A DNA stretch of 44,453 nt from Caldifarciminota bacterium UBA6260 (GTDB taxonomy: Bacteria; Hydrothermota; 32-111). Shown piece by piece: positions 26,010 to 34,622 of this stretch. Each line of letters opens with the position of its first letter. Position 1 is the first letter of the stretch. The notes under the pieces were generated by a model. The model was not told the DNA's origin. It worked only from the letters and a program-made list of their open reading frames with translations, and did not search any database. A program made the translations under genes and the position numbers. The stretch covers positions 1 through 44,453 of the forward strand of contig DJVI01000021.1 of assembly GCA_002441125.1 (NCBI GenBank), written 5' to 3'.

Positions 26010-26034
26010 GTCACACTGTCAAGCACCGTCCCCA
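26010..26034 (+). repeat. Dispersed 25-bp element, copy 2 (left border of CRISPR-Cas locus)
   Basis: GTCA, CACT, then the core GTCAAGCACCGTCCCC and A. It sits 63 nt after the small charged gene and 53 nt before cas6. It is in inverted orientation to the copy at 36594-36618, so the two enclose the complete cas operon and array. Confidence 0.88.
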
Positions 26035-26053
26035 AGATAAAAAATTTATTATA

Positions 26054-26081
26054 TTGACAATAGAAAGGATATATATAAAAT
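26054..26081 (+). promoter_or_regulatory. Predicted promoter of the cas operon (leaderless)
   Basis: TTGACA (26054-26059), a 16-nt spacer and TAAAAT (26076-26081), with the cas6 ATG 6 nt later. It lies between the 25-bp element and cas6, so the locus carries its own promoter inside the repeat pair. Confidence 0.6.
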
Positions 26082-26087
26082 AAATAT

Positions 26088-26849
26088 ATGAGGGTGAGAT
26101 TAAAATTTATTTCAGATAAAAATAATATAATTTTACCAGTTCATTACAATTATCTTCTTCAGGGTTTTATTTATGATCATCTTTCAGATTTCTTAAGAGA
26201 TAAAATACACAATGAAGGTTATAATTTTGAAAAAAAGATTTTTAGATTTTTTACTTTTTCAAAGATTTTTGGAAAATTCGACATAGTTGAAAAAAATATA
26301 ATTTTTAACAGAGAGATTTATTTTTGGATTTCTTCACCAATAAATGATATTTTGAATTCATTCGCTTCCCATCTTATAAAGCAGAAAAATTTGAAGATAG
26401 GAAGTGAATATTTAAACCTCGTTTCAATAGAAGTTCCGCTTGAAAAAAAAATTAAAGAGGATTTCAATATAAAAACATTATCTCCCATAACAACCTATAC
26501 TACACTCTATGGACTAAACAATAAAAAAAAGACATATTTTTATTCTCCATTTGAAAAAGAGTTTTCAGATTTTTTGGAAAAGAATATTAAAGATAAATAT
26601 TTCGCTTTCTATGGACAAAAAGGAGAAGAGAATGCTGATGATTTAAAATTCGAAATAAAACCTTTATATGTATCTAAAAGAAATGAGCATGTTATAATTT
26701 ATAAAAAAACTGTGATAAAAGCTTGGTCTGGTATATATACTATCAAAGGATCACCCTCCTTGTTAAAACTTGCATACGAAGCAGGCATTGGATCAAAGAA
26801 TAGTCAAGGTTTTGGAATGATAGAGGAATATGAGGATAACAATAAATAA
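26088..26849 (+). CDS. cas6: CRISPR-associated endoribonuclease Cas6
   Basis: The 253-aa RAMP protein begins MRVRLKF, the beta-1 strand of the first ferredoxin-like fold. It ends with the glycine-rich loop GIGSKNSQGFGMIE (about 234-247), the hallmark of Cas6. It cuts the array transcript within repeats to make crRNAs. It has no Shine-Dalgarno site, but a promoter ends 6 nt upstream. First gene of the type I-B operon. Confidence 0.93.
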   Translation: MRVRLKFISDKNNIILPVHYNYLLQGFIYDHLSDFLRDKIHNEGYNFEKKIFRFFTFSKIFGKFDIVEKNIIFNREIYFWISSPINDILNSFASHLIKQKNLKIGSEYLNLVSIEVPLEKKIKEDFNIKTLSPITTYTTLYGLNNKKKTYFYSPFEKEFSDFLEKNIKDKYFAFYGQKGEENADDLKFEIKPLYVSKRNEHVIIYKKTVIKAWSGIYTIKGSPSLLKLAYEAGIGSKNSQGFGMIEEYEDNNK

Positions 26850-26860
26850 AAAGGAGATAT

Positions 26861-28717
26861 ATGTTAGAAGGAATTTATCAGATTGGAAGTATTCAAGAAT
26901 TTAATTTTATTGATGTTCTCACAAAAGAAATTGATGAAAATTATAAGTATATTCTTAAAATAGTTTTTGAAAATGAGGGGAGCGAATGGAATTTTAAAAA
27001 AATAGATTTTGAAGAAAATTCTCAAGATAAGAAAAATTTATATTGTTTAGTTGAAGGACCATCAAATGGGCCATCAAGAACCCCTGTAGTTTTGATTCCT
27101 TTGGATAAAAAATTTTTAAAAAATAATCAAGAAGACTTAGAAAAATATATAATTGAGAAAAAATTTAGAAAAAAAATTTTAAATTCTTTAGACAGTTTTA
27201 TAGAAAATTATAATCCAAATTCAAAAATGAAAGAATTATTAAAAAAGATACAATCTGCTGTAAAAAAAAATCAAGTGAAGATTGAAAATGAACTGAAAGA
27301 ATTTTTGAGACAAAATGATGAAATAAAATTAGTAAATAAAGTTATTTTATTTACTTTCATTGATAATGGGAAAGAATATTATCCGGGAGAATTTATACCG
27401 ATTAGAGAAACATTGGAAAAGCAGCAAAAGGCTGTCTTTAAAGATTTCTATTCTAAATATGGTTTCGATAGTAAGGCACAAAATAAATATTGTTTCTTCT
27501 GTCATGAAGTTAAAGATGAAGTTTGGGGCTATGCATCACCTTATGCTTTTTATACGGTAGATAAAGAAAGTTTTGTTTCGGGTGGATTTAACCAACAATT
27601 TGCATGGAAAAATTTTCCGGTATGTCCTGATTGTGCAATAAAGTTAGCTTTTGGTGAGAAATATGTTTCAAATAATTTAAAATTTACATTTGCAGGATTT
27701 AATTATTTTCTTATTCCACATCTTTTATTTTATGAAAAAGAACAGATGGAAGATCTTTTAAAAAGAATTAAAGATTATTCAGACTTTAGTTTATCAGTTC
27801 CAAATTCGACAAAAATAGACAAAATAGAAGAATATCTGGTTAGAAAGTTAGGAGAGGAATATAACTTAGTTAATTTCAATTTTATGTTTTATGAAATAAA
27901 TAAAAGTGCTTTTAATATAATATTATTAATTCAAGAAATTCCACCATCAAGACTTAAAATGCTTATAGAAAAAAGAGATGAAGTAGATGATAAATTTAAA
28001 GATTTTTTTCCTGTTATAAAAACTAAAAAAGAAGAAATAGATTTTAACTTTCATTTTGGTTTTATAACTGAGTTTTTCAAAGGAGGTAAAGAAGACATTG
28101 ATTTCAAAAATAATGGATTACAAATATTAAGAAATATATTTTATCTTAAACCTGTTTCTTTTGAATTACTTCTTGATAGATTTATTACAAAAATAAGAAA
28201 TAGTTTTGTGAACAATAGAGAATTTGAAGTTGAATTATTTATTTTAAAATCTCTAAAAATTTTACTTTTTCTTGAAGAAATAAAAATTTTAGAAAGGAGG
28301 AAATATATTATGAATGGAGAAAAACCATTAAATGATTTTTTAGGTAAATTTTCAATTTTAGATGATCCTACAAAAAGAGCTCTGTTTTTAGAAGGTGTTT
28401 TAGCTTTGAAACTTCTTAATATCCAGTTTAGATATAAAAATGCAAAACCTTTTTATTCGAGACTTAATGGTTTAAAAATTGATGAAAAAGTAGCTAAAAG
28501 GCTCTTACCAGAAATGATCAATAAGTTAGAAGAATATGATAAAAACTACTATAAAGAACTTGAAGAATCTATAAGTTATTACTTTACTCAAAGTGATTTT
28601 TCAAAATTTACTGTTGATGAAATGAGCTATTATTTTGCTTTAGGTTTATCTTTAGGTAAACATTACACAAAAGAAGATGAAGATAAAGAAAATAAAAAGG
28701 AGGAAACAAATGTCTAA
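26861..28717 (+). CDS. cas8b: Type I-B Cascade large subunit Cas8b (TM1802/Csh1-like)
   Basis: The 618-aa protein has a zinc-finger region formed by CFFCHEV (about 211-217) and VCPDC (about 254-258) separated by aromatic-rich sequence, as in the TM1802/Csh1 group of Cas8b. The large subunit recognises the PAM and helps recruit Cas3. AAGGAG at 26851-26856 precedes the ATG. It overlaps cas7 by 8 bp. Confidence 0.9.
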   Translation: MLEGIYQIGSIQEFNFIDVLTKEIDENYKYILKIVFENEGSEWNFKKIDFEENSQDKKNLYCLVEGPSNGPSRTPVVLIPLDKKFLKNNQEDLEKYIIEKKFRKKILNSLDSFIENYNPNSKMKELLKKIQSAVKKNQVKIENELKEFLRQNDEIKLVNKVILFTFIDNGKEYYPGEFIPIRETLEKQQKAVFKDFYSKYGFDSKAQNKYCFFCHEVKDEVWGYASPYAFYTVDKESFVSGGFNQQFAWKNFPVCPDCAIKLAFGEKYVSNNLKFTFAGFNYFLIPHLLFYEKEQMEDLLKRIKDYSDFSLSVPNSTKIDKIEEYLVRKLGEEYNLVNFNFMFYEINKSAFNIILLIQEIPPSRLKMLIEKRDEVDDKFKDFFPVIKTKKEEIDFNFHFGFITEFFKGGKEDIDFKNNGLQILRNIFYLKPVSFELLLDRFITKIRNSFVNNREFEVELFILKSLKILLFLEEIKILERRKYIMNGEKPLNDFLGKFSILDDPTKRALFLEGVLALKLLNIQFRYKNAKPFYSRLNGLKIDEKVAKRLLPEMINKLEEYDKNYYKELEESISYYFTQSDFSKFTVDEMSYYFALGLSLGKHYTKEDEDKENKKEETNV

Positions 28718-29621
28718 TATTATTAACAAAAAAAGTGAGATTTTATTTTGCTATGATATAACTGATGCTAATCCAAATGGTGATCCATCAGATGATAACA
28801 AACCAAGAATTGATGAGGAAACAAAAATTAACATTGTTACTGATGTAAGGTTAAAAAGAACTATAAGAGATTATCTTTATGAATATGAAGGTTATAATGA
28901 TCACACAAAAGGAAAAGATATTTTTATAAGAGAAATAATTTATGATGAAGAGAATCAGTATATTCAGACTGCAGAGAAAAGGGCTAATGATTTTGAAAAA
29001 AAATTGGAAAAGGTTATTAAAACTTGTATAGATATAAGATTGTTTGGTGGTGTTATTCCTTTAAAAAAAGATTCTATCACTTTTACTGGACCAGTTCAAT
29101 TTAGAATTGGGAGATCTTTACATCCTGTTGAGCTTACTCATATAAAGGGTACAGGTGCTTTTGCTTCTCAGGAAAAAACAAAACAAAAAACTTTTAGGGA
29201 GGAATACATTTTACCTTATTCATTTATAGCATTTTATGGGGTCATAAATGACAAAGCGGCACGACTAACACATTTATCCGAAGAAGATGTAAATTTAATG
29301 TTAAAGGCTATGTGGAATGGTACAAAAACTCTTATAAGCAGATCAAAATTTGGTCAGATGCCAAGATTGTTAATTAAAATAGACTATAAAGAAGACTCCA
29401 ACAATTTCTTTATTGGTGACTTAGATAAAAAAATAAAAATAACAGAAGCAGAAAATATGTTTAAGATTAGAAAAGTTACTGATTTCAAAATTGAAATTAG
29501 TGAATTAATCGATTCTGTCTCAAAATATGGAGAGAAATTACAAAATGTAAATTATTTAATAGATGAAAATTTAAAATTAAACACAAATATTCCATCTGAT
29601 TGGAAAAAAATAGATTTTTAA
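28710..29621 (+). CDS. cas7: Type I-B Cascade backbone subunit Cas7 (Csh2)
   Basis: The 303-aa protein shows the Csh2 opening ILFCYDITDANPNGDPSDDN and DVRLKRTIRDYL. Cas7 copies coat the crRNA spacer. The ATG at 28710 follows AAGGAGG (28698-28704) and gives the normal MSN... start; the longer in-frame start at 28677 would lie deep in cas8b. Confidence 0.95.
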   Translation: MSNIINKKSEILFCYDITDANPNGDPSDDNKPRIDEETKINIVTDVRLKRTIRDYLYEYEGYNDHTKGKDIFIREIIYDEENQYIQTAEKRANDFEKKLEKVIKTCIDIRLFGGVIPLKKDSITFTGPVQFRIGRSLHPVELTHIKGTGAFASQEKTKQKTFREEYILPYSFIAFYGVINDKAARLTHLSEEDVNLMLKAMWNGTKTLISRSKFGQMPRLLIKIDYKEDSNNFFIGDLDKKIKITEAENMFKIRKVTDFKIEISELIDSVSKYGEKLQNVNYLIDENLKLNTNIPSDWKKIDF

Positions 29622-29636
29622 TCAAAAGGTTTGTTT

Positions 29637-30368
29637 ATGGAAAATGAAAAATTATTAATATTTGATATTTTTGCTCCTTTTGCTCATTTTAGAGTGCCAT
29701 ATACAACAACATCTCCAATTACTTATCCTATACCAACTAAAACTGCTGTTGCAGGAATAGTTTCTTCTATTATAGGAATTGATAAAGATGAATATATTAA
29801 TTTTTTTAATACAGATAATTTCAAAATTGGAATAAGAATTATAAATCCTATAAAAATTGTTCATATTTGTGAAAATTTTTTAAATGTTAAAAATGTTAGT
29901 TTTTTCTCAAGATGGAAAAAGGGGGAAAAACCAAGAACACAAATTAAAGTAGAATTTTTAAAAAATGTTTCTTATCGTCTTTATATATGGCACTCTGATA
30001 AAACAATTTATAAAAATTTGATGGAAAATTTATTAAACCATCAGAGTTATTATACTCTATGTTTGGGACTTTCTGAATGTATAGCAAATTTTGAGTACAG
30101 AGGTGAATACTTCATAAAACAAAAGCAAACAAAAGAGAATCCTGTTGATATACATTCTGTTATACCAATAGTTAATATCAATAAAGACTCCTTAGTTCTT
30201 GATGGTAATATTTCGAGATGCTTAAAAGTGCATATACCTGCTGAACTATCTAAAGAAAGGGAACTTTTAAAAACAGAAGAGATCCTTATAGAGAGAGATG
30301 GAAGAGAAATAAAATTGAAAAATGTAATTTTCTTTGAATGTAATAATGAAAATATATTTTTATTTTAA
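29637..30368 (+). CDS. cas5: Type I-B Cascade subunit Cas5
   Basis: The 243-aa RAMP protein has the Cas5 N-terminal signature PITYPIPTKTAVAGIVSSIIG. Cas5 holds the 5' handle of the crRNA. The ATG at 29637 is preceded by AAAAGG (29624-29629). An in-frame TTG at 29631 adds two residues and is too close to that site. Confidence 0.94.
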   Translation: MENEKLLIFDIFAPFAHFRVPYTTTSPITYPIPTKTAVAGIVSSIIGIDKDEYINFFNTDNFKIGIRIINPIKIVHICENFLNVKNVSFFSRWKKGEKPRTQIKVEFLKNVSYRLYIWHSDKTIYKNLMENLLNHQSYYTLCLGLSECIANFEYRGEYFIKQKQTKENPVDIHSVIPIVNINKDSLVLDGNISRCLKVHIPAELSKERELLKTEEILIERDGREIKLKNVIFFECNNENIFLF

Positions 30369-30377
30369 AATTAAAAG

Positions 30378-32699
30378 ATGTTGTATTCACATCCCCAAAA
30401 AGGTTTAATTGATCATTTAAATAATGTTTGCAATATAGGTTTATATATTTATTGTAGAGATAAAATTAATTTTGGTATAGATGATGAATTAATTTTTAGA
30501 ACATTAAAGAATACATTACTTTTACATGATTTTGGTAAAGCGACTACTTATTTTCAAAACTATCTTTCTTGTAAAATAAATAATGAAGAATATACTGAAA
30601 AATCTGAACTCAAAAGTCATTCATTAATCTCTGCTTTATATGCCTCTTACAAAACAAAAATAGATACAGAAAACAATTTAATGGGTTTGATATGTTTTTC
30701 AAGTATTTTAAAACATCATGGAGATCTTGAAAATTGGGATGATATTTTTTTCTTTGATGATAAAAGAATAAAAATATTAGAAAAACAATATAGTTCAATC
30801 GATTTCACTGAACTAAAAGAATTATCTTTAACTAAATATGATTGGGAAACATTAAGTGATTATTTAAAAAATTTATGGTGTATAAAGCAAGAAATTCAAA
30901 AAAATTTTAAATATTTTTTCCTGCAAAAATATATTTATTCCATTCTTTTATATAGTGATAAAAATGAAACTATTTTTGGACAGTATTTAGAAACACAAAA
31001 ATTACCAAGTGAATCAAATAAGTGGATACAAAAATATAAAAAAGAAAAGTTCTATGATAAAAATCAATACAACAGTTTAAGTATTATTAGAAATACATTA
31101 TTTGAAAAAGCAATAAAAAAGGTAAATGAGTATCAAGACATCCCAGATATTATATTCATAAATATTTCAACCGGTTTTGGAAAAACATTAACAGGATTAC
31201 AAATAGCATTCGAATTGCTCAGAAAAGACAAAAATTTGAAAAAGATAATTTATGCTGTACCTTTTATGTCTATTATTGATCAAAATGAGGAAATTATAAA
31301 TGAAATATGTAAATTGAATAATCATGAACCTAAAGATTACTTTACTAAACATCATCATCTTGTAGAACCAAAAATTAACATTGGGGAAGATTGTTTTGAA
31401 GGTGAAAAGGGACAATTTCTCATTGAGAATTGGGACAAACCACTAATTCTTACAACTTTTTGGCAAATTTTTTATACTATATTTTCAGGAGATAATAAAT
31501 TAAATAGAAAATTTCATAATTTAGCCGGAAGTATAATAATACTTGATGAAATTCAAACAATTCCCATTAAATATTGTAAAATCATAAAAGATACACTTCA
31601 ATTTCTTATAAAAGAAATGAAATGTAAAATTATTTATATGACTGCGACTATGCCTTTAATATTTACACAGCAAGAAGTAAAGAATTATCTTGATATTAAC
31701 CTTGAAGATATTGATAATTTTAAAAAGGATTTAATAAATAGATATGAAATTGAGATAATAGAGAGACTAAAACCAATAGACCAAGATAATATTTTTCTTA
31801 ATATAAAAAGTGAAATAAATAAAAATAAGAATAAGAATTTTCTATTTGTATTAAATACAATCAAAGAAAGTATTATTTTTTATCAAAAAATTAAAGAAAT
31901 TATAAATGAAAAAGATGAAATTTATTACCTTTCTACGAATATAATTCCAAAAGACAGAAAAATAATTATAAACGAAATAAAAGAAAAATTGGATAAGTGT
32001 AGAAATCGAAGAATTATTTTAGTTTCAACTCAGTTGATTGAGGCAGGCATAGATTTAGATTTTGATATTGTTTACAGAGATTTTGCCCCATTGGACTCAA
32101 TTGTTCAGACAGCTGGACGTTGTAATAGGAATAATAGAGAAAAAGGGAAAATGTTTTTATTTAATTTAAAAGATGATAAAAATAGAAGTTTTTATTCATA
32201 CATCTATGATGAATTATCTATATTTCCGACTAAAGAATTTTTAGAAAAAAAACAGAATATTAGTGAAGAAGAACTGTTTTATAATTTAACTTCTTATTAT
32301 AATTCAATTCAAAATAGAATGAGTAATAATACTTTTATAAATTTAAAACAAAATATTGTGGATCTACAATTTAAAGATATTCAAAATAATTTTAAACTTT
32401 TAGAGGAAATACCTTCCGTGCTTGTTTTTGTTGAAAAGGATGATGAAGCGAGTAATTTACTAAATCAATATTATCAAATTATTAAAAATTATACAGGTTA
32501 TGAAAGAAAAAATGAATTTTTAAAAATAAAAAACAATTTTTATGAATATATATTGTCAGTAAATTTAAATGTCAAAAATTCAAGTGTCTTAATCAATTTT
32601 GATAGAATTAATAATTTTTTTATTGTTTCTAAAGATAAAATAAATGTTTATTATAATAAAGAATTTGGATTTACAATTGATTTTAATACTTTTTATTGA
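30378..32699 (+). CDS. cas3: Cas3 helicase-nuclease
   Basis: The 773-aa protein fuses the HD nuclease (HDFGK at 50-54, then HSLISALYA and KHHG) to an SF2 helicase. The helicase has Walker A STGFGKT (about 264-270), the Walker B variant DEIQ (about 388), TATMP and the motif VI segment QTAGRCNR (about 578-585). It unwinds and degrades target DNA once Cascade binds. HD and helicase motifs are complete, so the interference machinery looks functional. Confidence 0.96.
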   Translation: MLYSHPQKGLIDHLNNVCNIGLYIYCRDKINFGIDDELIFRTLKNTLLLHDFGKATTYFQNYLSCKINNEEYTEKSELKSHSLISALYASYKTKIDTENNLMGLICFSSILKHHGDLENWDDIFFFDDKRIKILEKQYSSIDFTELKELSLTKYDWETLSDYLKNLWCIKQEIQKNFKYFFLQKYIYSILLYSDKNETIFGQYLETQKLPSESNKWIQKYKKEKFYDKNQYNSLSIIRNTLFEKAIKKVNEYQDIPDIIFINISTGFGKTLTGLQIAFELLRKDKNLKKIIYAVPFMSIIDQNEEIINEICKLNNHEPKDYFTKHHHLVEPKINIGEDCFEGEKGQFLIENWDKPLILTTFWQIFYTIFSGDNKLNRKFHNLAGSIIILDEIQTIPIKYCKIIKDTLQFLIKEMKCKIIYMTATMPLIFTQQEVKNYLDINLEDIDNFKKDLINRYEIEIIERLKPIDQDNIFLNIKSEINKNKNKNFLFVLNTIKESIIFYQKIKEIINEKDEIYYLSTNIIPKDRKIIINEIKEKLDKCRNRRIILVSTQLIEAGIDLDFDIVYRDFAPLDSIVQTAGRCNRNNREKGKMFLFNLKDDKNRSFYSYIYDELSIFPTKEFLEKKQNISEEELFYNLTSYYNSIQNRMSNNTFINLKQNIVDLQFKDIQNNFKLLEEIPSVLVFVEKDDEASNLLNQYYQIIKNYTGYERKNEFLKIKNNFYEYILSVNLNVKNSSVLINFDRINNFFIVSKDKINVYYNKEFGFTIDFNTFY

Positions 32700-32702
32700 T
32701 TT

Positions 32703-33206
32703 ATGATAAAAGATTATAAAATCAGTGGAACTCTTGTTTGGTATTACTACATTTGCACAAGAGAAGTTTGGTTTATGGGAAGATATATAGAGCCGTATCA
32801 AGAAAATATTTATATTGAACTTGGAAGATTAATTTCTGAAGAATCCTACAAAAGAGAAGATAAAGAAATAAGGCTTGGAAATATTGTTATAGATATAAGC
32901 AGAATGAAAGATGGTAATTTAATTATTGGAGAAGTAAAAAAAAGTTCTAAATTTGAAAAGAGTGCAAAAATTCAATTATGTTATTACCTTTATATTTTAA
33001 AACAAAATGGTATTCTTGCAAAGGGAGAGTTGCTGTTTCCGAAGGAAAAAAAGAAAATATATATTGAATTAACAGATGATATAGAACGTGAGTTAGAGTT
33101 AGTTACTGAAAAAATAAAGGAAATAATTACAATGGAAAAACCTCCACAGTTAAAAAGAATACCTTTTTGTTCAAAATGTGCTTATATGGAGATGTGTTGG
33201 GTATGA
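32703..33206 (+). CDS. cas4: Cas4 nuclease
   Basis: The 167-aa RecB-like exonuclease has Asp64 and E77-V-K79 (GEVKK) of the nuclease core, with Cys18 and the trio C156, C159, C165 that bind an iron-sulfur cluster. Cas4 trims and selects prespacers with correct PAMs. It begins 3 nt after cas3 and overlaps cas1 by 4 bp. Confidence 0.95.
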   Translation: MIKDYKISGTLVWYYYICTREVWFMGRYIEPYQENIYIELGRLISEESYKREDKEIRLGNIVIDISRMKDGNLIIGEVKKSSKFEKSAKIQLCYYLYILKQNGILAKGELLFPKEKKKIYIELTDDIERELELVTEKIKEIITMEKPPQLKRIPFCSKCAYMEMCWV

Positions 33207-34195
33207 AAAAGACAGTGTATATTTTTTCAGATGGAGAATTAAAAAGAAAAGATAATACAATATTTTTAGAAACTGAATCTGAAAAAAAATATATTCCTGT
33301 TGAAAATATTTCAGAGATTTTTATTTTTGGAGAAGTTTCTATAAATAAAAGATTGCTTGAATTTTTAAGTGGTGCAGGAATTATTTTACATTTTTTTAAC
33401 TATTATGAGTATTATGTTGGATCTTATTACCCAAGAGAACACTTGAATTCTGGATATATTATTCTAAAACAAGTGGAGCATTATCTTGATGAAAGTAAAA
33501 GAATGATACTTGCAAAAAAATTTGTTCAAGGTGCTGTAGAAAATATAAAAAAAGTCTTAATATATTATTCAAATAGAGGGAAAAATCTTGATTTTTCAAT
33601 TGAAAAAATAAATAATTTGTCTCAAAATATAGAAAGTGTAAATACTATAGAACAGCTAATGGCAATTGAAGGAAATATAAGAGAACAGTATTATAAATCA
33701 ATGGACAATATACTCAATAATGAACATTTTATTTTTGAAGAAAGAAGCAAAAAACCTCCAAAAAACAAATTAAATGCGTTAATTAGTTTTTCAAACTCTA
33801 TTATATATACAAGTTGTTTGAGTGCAATTTATAAAACACATCTTGATCCAAGAATAGGGTATCTTCACTCTACAAATTTTAGAAGATTTACTCTAAATCT
33901 TGATGTTGCTGAGATATTTAAACCAATAATTGGGGATAGAGTAATTTTTACACTTATCAACAAAGATATAATAAAACCTCAACATTTTGAGACAAAATTT
34001 TCTGGTATTGTTTTAAACGAAAAAGGAAGAGAGATTTTTGTTAAAGAGATGGAGGAAAGATTGAAATCTACTTTTGAATATAAAAAATTGGGGAGACATG
34101 TAAGTTATAGAGATTTGATTCGTCTTGAACTTTATAAGATAGAAAAGCATCTGATTGGAGAGGAGGAATATTTACCTTTTATTTCAGGTTGGTGA
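33203..34195 (+). CDS. cas1: Cas1 integrase (type I-B)
   Basis: The 330-aa protein has the Cas1 metal ligands Glu156 (AIEGNIREQYY), His222 (GYLHS) and Glu237 (LDVAEIFKP), plus the LSGAGIILHFF N-terminal domain segment. It inserts new spacers with Cas2. The ATG at 33203 overlaps the cas4 stop (ATGA); an upstream in-frame start lies within cas4. Confidence 0.97.
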   Translation: MKKTVYIFSDGELKRKDNTIFLETESEKKYIPVENISEIFIFGEVSINKRLLEFLSGAGIILHFFNYYEYYVGSYYPREHLNSGYIILKQVEHYLDESKRMILAKKFVQGAVENIKKVLIYYSNRGKNLDFSIEKINNLSQNIESVNTIEQLMAIEGNIREQYYKSMDNILNNEHFIFEERSKKPPKNKLNALISFSNSIIYTSCLSAIYKTHLDPRIGYLHSTNFRRFTLNLDVAEIFKPIIGDRVIFTLINKDIIKPQHFETKFSGIVLNEKGREIFVKEMEERLKSTFEYKKLGRHVSYRDLIRLELYKIEKHLIGEEEYLPFISGW

Positions 34196-34199
34196 CAGA

Positions 34200-34463
34200 A
34201 TGTTTGTAATTCTTGTTTATGATATAAAAGAAAAAAGAGTTGGGAAAGTTTTAAAAATTTGCAGGAAATATTTGTATTGGGTACAGAATCCAGTATTTGA
34301 AGGAGAATTAACAGAATCGAAATTTGAAAAGTTAAAAATAGAGTTAAAAAATTTAATTGAGGAAACTGAGGATTCTATAATAATATATACTTCTCCTGTC
34401 ATTTGGTATTCAAAAAGAGAGATTATAGGAAAAGAAAAAGGAGGAGAGAGTCTAATAATTTAA
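34200..34463 (+). CDS. cas2: Cas2
   Basis: The 87-aa ferredoxin-like protein has the conserved Asp8 in FVILVYDI and the arm segment GELTESKFEKLK. It is the structural partner of Cas1. The ATG at 34200 is 4 nt after the cas1 stop; the extended frame from 34155 lies in cas1. Confidence 0.96.
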   Translation: MFVILVYDIKEKRVGKVLKICRKYLYWVQNPVFEGELTESKFEKLKIELKNLIEETEDSIIIYTSPVIWYSKREIIGKEKGGESLII

Positions 34464-34622
34464 TTTGAAAATTTTCGTCGACCTATAATGATGTCGAATT
34501 ACTGGAGGTTCGACAACAAAAAAATTTCATTAACTTGTTGACATTCTTATTCTTAGGTTATAATATAAAAAAAAGGAAAAAATATTAAAATAAAAAGTTC
34601 TTTTCAATACGGTATAAAATGG
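34464..34622 (+). promoter_or_regulatory. CRISPR leader
   Basis: The 159-nt AT-rich stretch separates cas2 from the first repeat. It holds TTGACA (34538-34543), 15 nt, then TATAAT (34559-34564), predicting transcription rightward into the array. An imperfect inverted repeat lies upstream: GTCGACCT (34477-34484) against AGGTTCGAC (34506-34514). It encodes no gene. Confidence 0.8.

Noticed and set aside
34538..34564. Possible self-targeting: spacer 15 and spacer 24 resemble the leader promoter
   Set aside because: Only generic -35/-10 letters (TATAATATAA) are shared; the flanks differ.
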